DNA of 64,000 nt from Gambelia wislizenii (GCA_030847615.1 JAUMIR010000003.1:33664501-33728500); one strand, 5' to 3'. Positions 41,851 to 53,025 are shown, counted from the first letter of the stretch. Program-made: numbers and translations. Notes: generated by a model from the sequence alone, not told the origin.

Positions 41851-42322
41851 GTTTTAGAAGTTGGAGACAGGCACCCAAACTTTAAAGCCACCTCACATAC
41901 AACAACCAAACTTCATCCGATGCTGCTCACCTTGAGATTTATCTCCCTGTCTGGAGACCCAGACAAGCATAATAGTTTTCTGAGACTTCATCCTACACCC
42001 TGATAATTTTTATCTCACTTGCAGGATCAAGTTCTACATCTGTTATCAAACGTCTCATTCCACCCTGTGCCCTATCTTCAGGGGTCTTCTGCTTTTGGTC
42101 TGGCCCTTATGCATTAAAATGGAACGGCAGGAAGAAATTGGTGAAAAGAAGAAATCCAATTAATTTTTATATTTCAGCATTGTTCCTTCTTTGACTTATT
42201 AACCCTATGATTTTTCTTACTTAACAGCACAAACAGACTCAGTTTGGTTAGCATGTGGCACAATTATCACCCTGAAATGTCTCTGTGCAGAGACACACCC
42301 TTTTGCTATAGCAATATTTCAG
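41851..42322. other. No recognisable feature
   Basis: No supported element. Confidence 0.35.
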
Positions 42323-42736
42323 CTCCATCGCCTCCCAAAAATAGTACTCTACAGTGAACTTGCCATGGGTCAGAGTAAGAGGGGTGCTCAAAAAAAGTGA
42401 TACAGGGACTCCCTGAAACAACATCTCAGGCTCAGCCAAATTGATCACCAACAATGGTCCGCCATGGCCTCACATCGGGAGGCATGGAGACGTACTATCC
42501 ACAATGCTGCAGCCTTAGTTGAGAACTCACGCCGAACAAGTCTTGAAGAGAAATGACAACGCAGAAAGAATCACAACCCAGAAACATCACCCAAGGAGAC
42601 CTTTTGCTGTGCTTTCTGCAACTGGACTTGTTTATCTCGGACTAACCTTTTCAGTCATCAGTGCGCTTGCAGAAAGCGCGGGATGAGTCCTTCCTGAATC
42701 TTTGTTTGTGAACAAAAGCCAGAGAGAGAGAGAGAG
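42323..42736 (+). mobile_element. LINE-X copy 4, 5'-truncated
   Basis: The last ~410 bp of LINE-X (CGCCTCCCAAAAATAGTACT onward), 3' stem decayed to TCTTTG-TTTG-TGAACA, followed by a (GA)n run expanded from the GAGAG end. ATTTCAG flanks both sides (42316-42322 and 42737-42743), a likely 7-bp target duplication. Confidence 0.8.
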
Positions 42737-42744
42737 AGATTTCA

Positions 42745-43685
42745 GTTTATGACCAGTTATACATATCAACAAATTTTCTTTAGTTGTCTTGTTATCTCAT
42801 CTTTCTTTTGACCTTCCATTGTCTTCAGCATTTTATGTATAACATACTCAGCAGTTTTTGCTGTTGTGCGATATTCTCAAAGGGAGAGGAGATTAGAGCT
42901 TTCCCAAGAATTTGCATCATATGACAAAAAAAAAAAAATCAAGAAACTTTGAAGAGGGCGAAGAAGGATTGAAAGCATGAGAGCCAAGAAGTAATGTAAG
43001 AGGAGTTTTAAATTCCTGAAAGAAGTCAAAGAAAAGTGGAGAGTTCTAAAGGTCATTTGTACCTTGAAGCTTTAGGAAGCAACATTTTGAGGGTTTGAAT
43101 TACATGAATTACAGAGAATGAGAAAAGATGATACCATATTCTAAAGGAGTATTTAATGTTATATTCAATTTTATATCCAAATTTGAAAAGCTACATGTGG
43201 TATTACTTAAATAAAACAAATCCAGGAAGGTATTTTTGCTGGGGAAGATATTTGCCCTCTCTGTTTGGGAAAGGGATGAAATGTTTCTCCATTTGGCCAT
43301 CCGCAAGAAGTGATTTGATTCGTCACAGTGCTTTGCTCAGCAGATAGCTAGGATGTCTGCCTGATTTCTCTGGGTGGTGTGACCTTCTCTTTTGCCATAA
43401 AAGATGTTTTGATGGGCCCAGATGTTAAATGGTCCTTCACATCCCTGAGTATTACCTTCAAAGGTGGCTATATTCTTCCTGCTATAGCAGGTTGGTGGGT
43501 GAGTGCCAGTTACCTGTCTTTTTAAGGTTTCCCTTGGGTGCCTGCTTTCTTCTTACCAAAGTTGTAGCTTTGGGCTTGCTTACATGGGTGGTGAACAGTG
43601 CTGTCAAGATTGCTGGGTGGCAGAAAGCAGCTAAACATTTTAGTCTCCCTTTTTTCATTAAAATAAGAGTGCATCCCAAAGTGTA
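42745..43685. other. No recognisable feature
   Basis: Poly-A run 42927-42938. No exon or transposon recognised. Confidence 0.35.
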
Positions 43686-43913
43686 CAGTGGGCCCCTGGT
43701 ATCCTCTGGGGTTTGGTTTCAGGACCTCCCATGGTACCCAAATCCGTGGATGCTTGAGTCCCATTATATATAATGGCATAGTAAAATGATGTTCCTTGTA
43801 TAAAATAGCAAAATCATGGTTTAGTTTTTGGAATATATTTTTTGGGGAATATTTTCAAGCTGTGGATGGTGGGATCTGTGGATACAGAATCCATGGAAAT
43901 GGAGAGCTGACTG
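43686..43913. mobile_element. Tigger-like MITE
   Basis: Starts CAGTGGGCCCCTGGTATCC and ends with the complement pattern GGAGAGCTGACTG, flanked by TA on both sides. Internal phrases GGTTTCAGGACCTCCCATGG and CCCATTATATATAATGGC are shared with 4090, 51388 and 51972. Confidence 0.8.
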
Positions 43914-44429
43914 TATTTTCACACCAATCTGGCACCAAATTTATTATTTACTTATTTGGATTTGGAGGGTTGTTACTGCCACTATCACCAGAAGCAGCTC
44001 GCCTGCTGAGAGGAGGGAAGAATTTTAAGTTAGGTAAGAAAGTAAATAAATACATTTATATAATAAATAAATGCAACATATAGCACTACTATCACCACTT
44101 CCTGAATCTCTTCCTGCCTCTCACCCATAAATGTATAATTGCAGCGTGCTGGAATATGCGTGCAAATGTGTAAGAATGTGCAGTCATGCACATGCATTTG
44201 TCTCCTCCACTCCACAGCCACCCATGTTGCGACCCTTGAAACCCAAAAAGTTTTGCTCCTGGGAAGTATTTAGGAACTTACTCTTTCATGTAAGCCAGTT
44301 GGAATCCTTGACATTTGAGATAAAAACATTGTTCTACATTGTTTTTCTTGGGAACTCCTTTCATGCTTGGTCTGTGATCACGATTGTTTGGTGCTGGCAT
44401 AGTTATCCCTGGCACTAGATTAAGTCTCA

Positions 44430-44995
44430 AGGGTTGTCTAAATGGTGAAAATATTCCTTATAGAATGCGAGGAGAATCCTACCTGTTTTAATGGGATCCC
44501 ACATCATTATACCATATTCGGAAGGAGGGGGACCAAAAACATAAAAAACTCTGGAGTTTTTAAAAACAGCGAATACGCATGCCTGCTCGTTGGGACAAGT
44601 GATTCACTTTGAATCACTTTCCCATATGAGCAGAAGTGCAAAGCTGATTGGCTGGATGAACATGGGGGTGGGGCTTGCTAACAAGGCAAGTTCCCGGAGC
44701 AGCCATGTTGGATTTTCACCTTTGCGAATAAGTGCTAAGATGATAAAAGGGGATGTTTTTTCTTTTTAGTAAAGGCGAAATATCACTCTATCGCACGTAG
44801 GATTTTTTTTTAAAAGTTCAGTGGTGGCAAATTCAGGTAAGTTAAAACATGAATAATTCACTCATGGCCACCATATTGACTGGTGGGCATGTGAAGCTTT
44901 TGTGGGTCAAAAAACCATTAAGACAAATCACAGCTGCTGCAATTTGCTATTACTGTGTAGCAATCCGGGGTTTTTTTTGCCTCGTATAGACAGGC
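44430..44995. mobile_element. TIR MITE, family G copy 1
   Basis: Left end AGGGTTGTCTAAATGGTGAA and right end TATAGACAGGCC are inverted and match the ends of 57057-57702 and 61526-62166. Shared interior blocks are GTGAAAATA near the left end, the GGAAGGAGGGGGACCAAAAA block and GCAGAAGTGCAAAGCTGATT. No ORF. Confidence 0.7.
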
Positions 44996-46138
44996 CTTCA
45001 GAGTGTTCCTCCAGACAGGGCAAACATGTTGGGAGCTTGCCGGAGGTTGTGGCATTAGGTACTATAGTTCTCTTTAAAAAAAACCCCACAGAATAATAAT
45101 CCAAACAATGTTTATGATATCTCCACCTCTTGTAGTATATTACTGAACTCAGAACTTTAAAACTCCATTACTTCATTCTGATTTTCTTCAGTATAAAGTT
45201 ATTGATCCTGCAGAAGTAAGAGATGAATTAGCCTTGTGCCAGTGAAAAGATTGTTGATCTTCCGCCCTTGCCTCTGCTTATACAGGTGACCTTAATTAAT
45301 TAGTATTGATATTTAAGCAACATGAGGGTTAGTTTGTAGTATGCAATTGTGTTAGGAGAAACCTACGTAATGGCCTCAGAAGCATGTTATATTATATAAA
45401 AGTGAGACATTCTGAGGTGTAAGTGTATCTCTAACCTTAGTTTCCCATTGTTATCTTTATATTTTCTGGCATGTTTACAGTGTTCTGTTTGTTAAGCAGT
45501 TTGCAACACAGCTGAAGAAGCCTTTGCTAGTAAAACAGAAAGAATATTTCCTGAGATCTTCCATCCTTATGTTTACAACTTGGAGGTGATCGTAGTTTTA
45601 TCTCTACAATGCTTCCTTAAAGCCTGATTTTCTTGCTTGCATTTTATTTGTTCCTGCATATTTTCAGCTTTATTTATGGATTGTCATATTGTAGTCCTAT
45701 TTGAATATCTTTGAGGAACATATGAGGGAACATATGTCCATTTTGGATGTATAAAACTATTTATAATATCATGCTGTATTATAATAAATCATAATTATTG
45801 ATGAAGTATATGTCCTATCAAGTATATGTCCTCTTTATGGGTATAGTGATCCTTTTTGCCAGGAAGTATAGGGTCTACACACCTGTAATGCTCTTGTTCA
45901 GGATGGCAGGTTAGAGGCTTGTTGTGGTATTTTCTATAGTGGCCAGTTGATTTTCTGTTAATTCCCAGCACCAGCTGTGACATTTTATTCCCACCCTCAA
46001 ATGGGTTTCTTTTAAATTCAGAAACATATCAGAACAATATGTTCTCTTCTGTTCTCTTCCTTTCTCTCTTAATGTTTTTTTAAAAAGTATTACAGTTAAT
46101 CAGTGCACCAGTTAAATGACACTTTCACACTACAACAT
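44996..46138. other. No gene; one hammerhead-like word
   Basis: Only CTGAAGAAGCCTTTGCTAGT followed at short distance by CAGAAAG (45512-45545) recalls the PLE-type tail, and it is weak. Nothing else recognised. Confidence 0.3.
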
Positions 46139-46141
46139 TAA

Positions 46142-46736
46142 GGACTTTATCAGACTACACGTTTTAAAACGTTCTTTTGCCAGCATAGAAAAACCCATTT
46201 CTATGCCGGCAAAAGAATGTTCCTCTCCACACTTACCTTCTAATCCTGGCAAAGGCTCCCGGTAATAAAGAGGAAGTAAATGGGGCTCCATCCACTTCCT
46301 TGCTTGAAATCTCGTGCAATTTCGTTGCGTGGGAAATTCAAAAATAAAAACAAGAAAACTACATTTACAGTTGCCCAAAGCACACAAAGCACACACACAC
46401 ACATATTTTAAAGGTCAAAAGTAATCCAGGGAAGGTAAAAAAAAAAAAAGATTGTTACTTACCTGGATGTCCCGATCTGACCCAGAAATGTTTGTGCTAC
46501 TGAGAGCATCGTTGGGGTGACTGAGATTTAAAGGGTCAGAGGCTTCGTATGCTGGCAATGCCAGAAAAAAAAAAAAAAGCAGGAGGAAGATCTATTGACA
46601 GCTTAAGCCATCAATTAAAAACAATGGGTTTTGGTCTGTTTTTAACCACGAAAGGGCGACATCATCTGATCCATGTGCCCTTTTGTGGTTATGTGGCATC
46701 GTGATGGTGCTGTATTTTCCATGTCTGATAAAGTCC
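46142..46736. mobile_element. Family H TIR MITE, copy C
   Basis: GGACTTTATCAGAC and GTCTGATAAAGTCC ends enclose 595 bp. Flanking 3-mers are TAA and TAG, a near match. The interior has a small hairpin TTCTTTTGCCAGCATAGA / TCTATGCCGGCAAAAGAA (46171-46211) and the GTGGCATCGTGATGGTGC block near the right end. No ORF. Confidence 0.8.
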
Positions 46737-46864
46737 TAGAATTCTAAGAAAAACTAAAACTAAAAAAATTCAGAGATGAGAAAATTTGCACTTCAAACCA
46801 TAAGGTCACCTCAGCAAACCATGCCCCAGTTTACAAACATTTTGAAAACTCCTAATGCTGATCC

Positions 46865-47251
46865 AAAAAATCACTATGAACAGTCTCCCACCCCATAAAA
46901 CAAGTGGACATTGTGACAACAACCGGCAAGCCCCAGTGCAAACCTACGGCCCGAGGACCTCGCTGCCACGTCCATGCTTGCAAGGCCACGGCAGATGAAT
47001 CTCTGGTTTAAAGGGTGAGGCCAGTTCTGTGCACGCTGCGCTCCACCAGAAAAATCCATTGCACAGGCTCGAAGGACAAATCCATTTCCAAAAAAGCCCT
47101 GTAGCGACTGGCGAGGGACGAAACCGGCAGGTGTAAAGATGCACTGGAAGCCGCAGCCCCAACCCTGCATGCAGGCGGTTCAGGACATTGGTTGCTTGAA
47201 GGCGCGGGATGAGTCCTTCCTGAATCTTCGTTTGCGAAGAAAAGCCAGAGA
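46865..47251 (+). mobile_element. Chimeric element: unknown GC-rich body with the LINE-X 3' tail
   Basis: 47189-47251 is the LINE-X 3' end (GCGCGGGATGAGTCCTTCCT, stem TCTTCG-TTTG-CGAAGA, AAAGCCAGAG). The preceding ~320 bp is unlike LINE-X copies 1-5 in their coding part. It is GC-richer than its surroundings and has words such as CGAGGACCTCGCTGCC and GGGACGAAACCGGCAGG. It is either a SINE that borrowed the LINE-X tail, or a LINE-X copy with its 5' UTR joined to its 3' UTR by internal deletion. The left limit is approximate. Confidence 0.6.
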
Positions 47252-47257
47252 GATATC

Positions 47258-47572
47258 AGGAGAGCTCATGTTTCTTTAGACCAATCTGGAAGAAGCCCAG
47301 AAGCTGAACAAGGGGAGGATGCTCTCTAGTGGTTTAAGTTGCACAAACATCTTTCTGTCAGGCTTGAAGATTTGCTTCATTGGGCAGACAACAAATTGCC
47401 AGTCAGAACCTAGAGCTCACTTTGCCTACAGTCCAGTTCTAATAATTTCCTAGAAATTTTCCCCTACATTTGTGGGGATGTGAGGAGTGTATATGACCAA
47501 ATACCTGGTCAAATGGGGAGGCAGAAATATGACCAGCATTCCTGTCTTCAAGTATATTTAATAGGTCTGTCT
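47258..47572. other. No recognisable feature
   Basis: No supported element. Confidence 0.35.
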
Positions 47573-48790
47573 ATTAAATAACGAGACTGATACAATAACC
47601 CATCTTTATTTATATGTATTACAATTCTAATTGTCCCCTCCAATATACTCCCTGTTCACACTCACACACTGATGCAATCTTGTTTTCCACTGGTCAAAGG
47701 CATGGAGCAGATCAGTTTCTGTCAGCTGTTTCAACACATCTGCTGTTTTCTTCTTTTCCGCATCAATTGACTCAAAACGAGTTCCTTTAAGCACCAGTTT
47801 CACTTTAGGGAAAAGAAAAATGTTGCATGGTGTCAAATCTGGCAACTATGGGGGATGTTCAAGTGCAGTAATGCATTTATTGGCCAAAAACTGCTTCACA
47901 GAAAGTGCTGTGTGAGCAAGTGCATTGTCCTGATGAAGAATGAAGCCATAGTTCCACAGTTCTGGCCTTTTTTCCTGACTCTTCTCTCAGCTTTGTCAAA
48001 ACTTCCTTATAATAATGCTGGTTCACTGTTCTGCCTATTGGAACCCATTCTGCCAAAATAACACCCTTGATATCAACAAAAACAATGAGAATGACTTTGA
48101 ATGTGGACTTGCTTTGATGCACATTTTTTACATTCTTGGTGATTATGGTGTTTTCCAGTGCATTGACTATCGTTTTGTATCAGGATCATACTGGAAGATC
48201 CAGGTTTCATCACAAGTGATCATTTTTTGAAAAAGGTTTGGGTCCTGTTGCTGCAGAATGTCAGTGCAAATTTTCTTGCAGCACTTTTTTTGCTCTGGTG
48301 TGAGAACCCTAGAGACCATCTTGGTACAAACTTTTTTCATGTTGAGATCCTCATGCAAAATTTTCCATGCAGCATCTTTGTCAATGTTCATGGCTTAAGC
48401 TATCATTTGGACACTGAGTCGGCAGTCTCCTCAATCTGTTTGATTTTTTTCCAGCATTTCTTTAGTTCTTGTAGTAGAAGGTCATCCAGAGTGTTAATCA
48501 TCTTCCACATTCTCACGTCCTTCTCTGAATCTTTTGTGCCACTCAAACACATGCACCCAAGACATGCAGTCTTTCCTGTAGGCCTCAGCAAGCATTTGAA
48601 AAGATTCCATTGGTGTTTTGTTCAATTTTACTAAAAATTTCAAACTAACATGTTGCTCGACTTTTAAACTTAGCATTTTTCCAGCACACAACAGACATGA
48701 CATTGTGACGTGACGTCAGTGGGAAGTCCATGCCGAAGACTTCCAGGTTTGATTGGGATAGCCAGGTAAGTGACATCCTTCCCCCGCCCC
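47573..48790 (-). pseudogene. mariner element with broken transposase
   Basis: Antisense fragments, in order, are FLVKLNKTPMESFQMLAEAY and VFEWHKRFREGRENVEDD (N-terminal helix-turn-helix region, about 48640-48494), MNIDKDAAWKILHEDLNMKK, VCTKMVSRVLTPEQK, ITCDETWIFQYDPDTKR (first catalytic Asp, about 48200), VFVDIKGVILAEWVPIGR and, further on, PDLTPCNIFLFPKVKLVLKG (third catalytic Asp position, about 47830). This is the mariner D,D34D order. Several frameshifts and stops separate them. The 3' inverted end GGTCTGTCTATTAAATAACG lies at 47574-47593 next to TA. The other end is missing near 48790. It is intron-free, unfused and decayed, so not the SETMAR host gene. Confidence 0.88.
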
Positions 48791-48832
48791 CGGGTTACTT
48801 GGGCTTTTCTTTTTCTGCAGAATAATTTAGCT

Positions 48833-49215
48833 CCAGTATGCAAGCTGGAACGTGTCCAGAGGAGGGTGACCAGGATGGTGGGAGGTTTGGAAGCCATGCC
48901 TTATGAGGAGCAGCTTAGGTTGCTGGGTATGTTTAGCCTGGAGAAGAGTAGGTTGAGAGGGGACATGATAGCCATGTTTAAATGTTTGAAGGGATCTTAT
49001 ACTGAGGATGGAGCAAGCTTATTTTCTGCTTCTGTTTGGCAGTGGAATACACTGCCTTGGAGTGTGATGGAATCTCCTTCTTTCGAGGTTTTTAAGCAGA
49101 GGCTGGATGGCCATCTGTTGTGAGGACTTTGATTGTGTGTTCCTGCAGGGCAGAAGCCGATTGGATGGGATGGCTGTTGGAGTCCCTTCCAGCCCTATGA
49201 TTTTATTATTCTAGG
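48833..49215 (+). pseudogene. CR1 LINE 3' fragment
   Basis: Open frame gives LERVQRRVTRMVGGLEAMPY, EEQLRLLGMFSLEKSRLRGD and a terminal WNTLPWSVMESPSFEVFKQR, matching the last ~130 residues of the CR1 ORF2 at 20884 with an internal deletion after AEDGA.LFSA. The tail ends CCTATGATTTTATTATTCT. This is a 5'-truncated CR1 from an older subfamily, with differences throughout. Confidence 0.85.
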
Positions 49216-49218
49216 CTG

Positions 49219-49300
49219 CATTCAGAGCCTGGGAAAGTTCCTTTTGGATTACACCTCCCAGAATCCCCCTGCCAGCACCCTTCTCAAGGTCTGGTTGCAT
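49219..49300. repeat. Short repeat, family GCTTGGGAAAGTTACTTTT
   Basis: GAGCCTGGGAAAGTTCCTTT then ACACCTCCCAGAATCCCCC.GCCAGCA, related to 34411 and 54598. Confidence 0.55.
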
Positions 49301-49326
49301 TGTTCCTTTTCCAGCATTCTCTAGCC

Positions 49327-49648
49327 CAGTGGTTCTTAACCTGGGATCCGCGATGTCCTCACAGGAGGTCCACAAAGGCTTGAAGGCTAGCCCACCTCCT
49401 CCCTGTAGTGGAGCAGCCACGTGACCAGAACCAAGGCAAAGGCTGGCTGGCTTGGCCTACACATTGCCATTCAGTCCACTCCAGTTGCAAACTTGCAGGA
49501 AGAAGCAAGAGTACCTCTGAAAGAAAGTTTAATGAACGGTGTAATTGTATTGTTGTTGTTGTTAGCTATTATTATTAGGGTTTTAAATCTTGAGTTAAGT
49601 CTTGGGACAACAAAAGGTCCCTGGTAAAGAAAAGGTTAAGAACCACTG
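49327..49648. mobile_element. Non-autonomous hAT element, 322 bp
   Basis: Ends CAGTGGTTCTTAACCT and AGGTTAAGAACCACTG are perfect 16-bp inverted repeats. Target duplication is CTCTAGCC (49319-49326) and CTCTACCC (49649-49656), 8 bp with one mismatch. No ORF. The ends are a typical amniote hAT-Charlie type. Confidence 0.92.
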
Positions 49649-49784
49649 CTCTACCCAAAGGCTCTCACATAACACTAATAGGATACTGGTGTGTTTTAGT
49701 GACAACAATAAAATGATTGTTCCCATTAATATTACTCCAATTTTTTATTTATATTCTTTATATTCTTCTGTTAAAAGAGCTAAT

Positions 49785-50008
49785 GTTGTAGAAGTTTCAG
49801 CATTGCACTATGACTGTGGAGACCAGGGTTTTAATCCTTACTCAGCCATGAATACCCACTGGATGACCTTGGGCAAGTCACACTCTCTCAGCCTCAAAGG
49901 AAGTCAAAGGCACACCCCCTTTGAACAAACCTTGCCTAGAAAACCCCATGGTAGGTTTGCCTTAGTCAGAAATGACTTGAAGGCACATAGGCAAACACAC
50001 ACACACAT
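49785..50008 (+). mobile_element. tRNA-derived SINE (Sauria type)
   Basis: Head with GACTGTGGAGACCAGGGTTT, body GATGACCTTGGGCAAGTCAC, and BovB-like tail GACTTGAAGGCACATAGG followed by a short (AC)n run. The 5' end is slightly truncated. Confidence 0.85.
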
Positions 50009-50153
50009 TCCTTTTGCAGGTTGAACTCAGTTGGCAGCAAAGGGAGTAAGCTGAAGAGAAAGGGGGAAAGGGAAGGAGGGGAGAGAAACCAGGACACATT
50101 AAGAGCAGCTGGAAAGATGGGATGGAGGGGGTCTATGTGGAAGGAAGGAAAGA

Positions 50154-50154
<1 letters not shown>

Positions 50155-50202
<48 letters not shown>

Positions 50203-50204
50203 AG
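50155..50204. repeat. (AAAG)n microsatellite
   Basis: About 12 GAAA units between AAGGAAAGAGAA and GAAGCCCTTT. Confidence 0.95.
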
Positions 50205-50208
50205 CCCT

Positions 50209-51387
50209 TTCTGAAGAGAGAGCAGAGGAGAAAGAGAAGGAAAGAGATGATCCTCACACTTCACTCCCCCCCACTCACACACACTCAGCCCTCTCCAACA
50301 GACACCTGGCTGGCTTGTGTTTTCATGATCCTGGGAGGAGGGGGTGAGGGAGCAGTAAACTCCCTCCAGCTTCAGCCACACGGAGGGCAGCTCGCCCTTT
50401 CTCTTTCTCTTTCTTTTTCCAGTTTGGGAGATGCTGTTTTTTTTTTTTTTTAAAAATCCCAGCAGGAGGTTTTCGCAGGAAGAGGGTTAGGATGAGGGTG
50501 GGGCCCCCTGACTGTGAGGCCCCCTGCAGATGCTGATTTGGTGGTATGGTTAAACCTGCCCTGTGCAAGGGCAGTGGGAAGGGGCTTCAGGGGCACTCTC
50601 CTTGTCCCCTTCTCCTGTCCTTCTCCCTCCATCTGTCCCATGGACCCACTCACCACCTGATCTCCCTCCTTCCTCTCCTGTCTGATCCCCTTTCCCCTTG
50701 CCCATCCATTCCAGTGAGTTGGTGAGTGAGCAAGTGAGCAAGCCCTCCCCTTTTCCAATCTCCCCATCCCAGTACTCTCACCCAGGGTCAGTTTAAGGGC
50801 TCTGCAGCACCCACAACTGCGGTGGATCCATCTTATGGGGGGCCCCATCATAACCCTCCCTTACATTCAAAGACAGCACCCCTACCCACCCCAGTGAATG
50901 AGTGAGTGAGCCAGGTGCCTTCACCTCCACTAATGTGGAGGGATGACTGTATTTAATAAAACATAATTGAATAATAAATATTCAATAAAATATAACACAC
51001 ACACCAGTGAGCACAGAATCTCAGACCTTTGGTTAAAAAAAATGGTGATGCCATTCTTGCCAGACCTAAGTAACAATCCATCAACCTGCCCTGCCCTCCA
51101 ATCACCCAACCACCCGATCCAACCCTGATCCTAATTCAGATGGAGGACACACGTTGCAAAACACCCCCACAGTTTTTCCAAGAAAGTGCAGACTAGAAGG
51201 GTCTTCCAAAAATTCACACCAAAACCTAAAAAAAAAGCATTTTCACTTTCAAAACGGAGGAAGGGCATGTGTTCCAACAGCACTGGCATCATGGTAAGGA
51301 TGGATTAGTTTGCAGATCTATGATCCAGCCCAAGATTGTTGTCTCCTGCTAGAAATAGAAAGCTCACTTGAATGATAACTGACAATA
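50209..51387. other. No gene; purine/pyrimidine-rich DNA
   Basis: CT/GA-asymmetric sequence with a T-run at 50437-50451. 50930-50951 (GTGGAGGGATGACTG then TA) resembles the right end of the 9867 MITE, but I could not find its left end. The paired frames on both strands reflect low stop content. Confidence 0.4.
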
Positions 51388-51618
51388 CAGTCAGCCCTCC
51401 TTTACCCATGGATGTTTTTATCCATGGATTCAACCAACCACATCTTGAAAATATTTTTTTAAAAAAGATTCCAAAAAGCGAACCTGGCTGTTCACCATTT
51501 TAAATAAGGATCACAATTTTACTATGTCATTGTATATAATGGGACTTGAGCATCCACAGATTTTCATATCCAAGGAGGGTCATGGAAACAAATCACAGCA
51601 GATACCAACAGCTCACTG
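51388..51618. mobile_element. Tigger-like MITE
   Basis: CAGTCAGCCCTCCTTTACCC start and AACAGCTCACTG end, TA on both sides (51386-51387, 51619-51620). Shares ATTGTATATAATGGGACTTG with the other copies. Confidence 0.85.
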
Positions 51619-51971
51619 TATTTTGCTAGAAATTAAGGTATTCAAATATCTTAGTTTGTATTTTACAAATGGCATGCCCATTTTAAAGCCATAGAACTAG
51701 TAACACCTGGATCAGCTGATGCAACAACAAAGTTTTTATGGCTCTAGAGTTGGTTGGTGCCAGTACTGAAAGTTTTAAAAACAAAGTCTTTAGTATAAGT
51801 TTGTTTGGGACCACATGCTTCAGTACCTCTTCTTCACTGGAATCAATTGTTGTAGTATGCCTTCAAGGTACAAATCCATTTTCTGTGTACTGTTGTGTAT
51901 TCCTTGTACATCCTCACCATTTTTGTTTCATGCTGAATTTGATCTGCCTACTCTTATCTCCAGAGTGCATA

Positions 51972-52199
51972 CAGTGGCCCTCTATATCCACAGATTCTGT
52001 ATCCAAGGATTCTACCATCCATAACATGAAAATATATATATTTTGTAAATTCCAATAATCAAACCTTTTTGTTTGCCATTTTATATAAAGGAAACCATTT
52101 TACTATGTCATTGTGTGTAATGGAACTTCAGCATCCACAGATTTTGCTATCCATGGGAGGTCCTGGAACCAAACCCCAGCAGATACCAGGGGGCCACTA
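51972..52199. mobile_element. Tigger-like MITE
   Basis: CAGTGGCCCTCTATATCCAC start and GGGGGCCACTA end (last base changed from G), TA on both sides. It contains GGTCCTGGAACCAAACCCCA as in 4090. It lies only 350 bp from the previous copy in the same orientation. Confidence 0.85.
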
Positions 52200-52312
52200 T
52201 ATGAGTATTACAGTAGCTGGCACATCATCACCTCTTGGGTTAAAATGATGAATGACCAAGTGTAACAGTTCTATCATGCTTAATAGAAATGGAAAAGCTT
52301 TGAATAGTCACT

Positions 52313-52430
52313 TGACCATGAAAACCCACTGGGTTATGTTGGGTAAGTTACTTACCCTCAGCTTCAGAAAACCCTGTGATAGCTTCGTCATAAGGTGTAA
52401 ATGACTTGAAGGCACACAATAACAATAGAC
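52313..52430 (+). mobile_element. SINE tail fragment (Sauria type)
   Basis: CCATGAAAACCCACTGGGTT to ATGACTTGAAGGCACACAAT. The tRNA-like head is missing. Confidence 0.7.
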
Positions 52431-52480
52431 ACCATTTATTCATTCATTCAGTTTATATCCCACCTTTTCCTCCAGTGTGG

Positions 52481-52790
52481 GGACTTTTTCAGACAGGGGA
52501 AACCCCCCTGAGGAGGTCGGAAGAAGAACGGGTCTGTTTCGCTTACAGAGCCCCATTTCAGACAGCCCCATCCTCCTCCGTCCTCCTTCCGTCCTCCTTC
52601 TGACCTTCCCTCATGCTGCAGGCACCACTTTTTATTGATGGAGGTTCTCCGTCAATAAAAAGTGGTGCCCACAGCATGGGGAAAGGTCAGGAGGAGGTCG
52701 GGAGGAAGACAGAGGAGGATGGGGCTGTCTGAAACAGGGCTCTGCAAGCAAAACAGCCGCGTTCTTCTTCCGACCTCCTCGGGTTTTTCC
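52481..52790. mobile_element. Hairpin element, about 145-bp arms, right end lost
   Basis: The left end GGACTTTTTCAGACAGGGGA matches the terminal word of the family H and 49-bp hairpin elements. The left arm (GAGGAGGTCGGAAGAAGAAC, GACAGCCCCATCCTCCTCCG, GGCACCACTTTTTATTGA) pairs with the right arm (TCAATAAAAAGTGGTGCCCA, GAGGATGGGGCTGTCTGAAA, TTCTTCTTCCGACCTCCTCG) around GGAGGTTCTCC near 52643. The expected right terminal 15 bp is replaced by the adjoining PLE inverted pair. Confidence 0.85.
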
Positions 52791-53025
52791 CCATTGATTT
52801 TTCTTTGGTTTTTTTCGGGGCTGTAAGGCCGTGTTCTGGAGTAGTTTCTTTCTGACGTTTCACCTGCATCTGTGGCTGGCATCCTCTTCTCTGAGGATGC
52901 CAGCCACAGATGCAGGCAAAATGTCAGAAAGAAAATATTCAAGAACACGGCCTCACAGCCTGGAAAAAACCCAAGGGAAATCTATGGATTTTGGCTGTGA
53001 AAGCCTTCGACTTCACATTTTTTCC
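52790..53025. mobile_element. Penelope-like tail, inverted pair
   Basis: Left half antisense and right half sense copies of the PLE tail meet at GGCATCCTCTTCTCTGAGGA (52877-52896). Shared words are TGCATCTGTGGCTGGCATC, GACGTTTCACC/AATGTCAG, GGCCGTGTTCT/AGAACACGGCC and CAGCCTGGAAAAAACCC. The left copy keeps GGTGAAACGTC; the right has GGCAAAATGTC. Confidence 0.85.

Noticed and set aside
47627..48703. SETMAR-like host gene or domesticated mariner transposase
   Set aside because: Multiple frameshifts and stops, no SET domain nearby, inverted terminal sequence still present at one end: an ordinary dead mariner.
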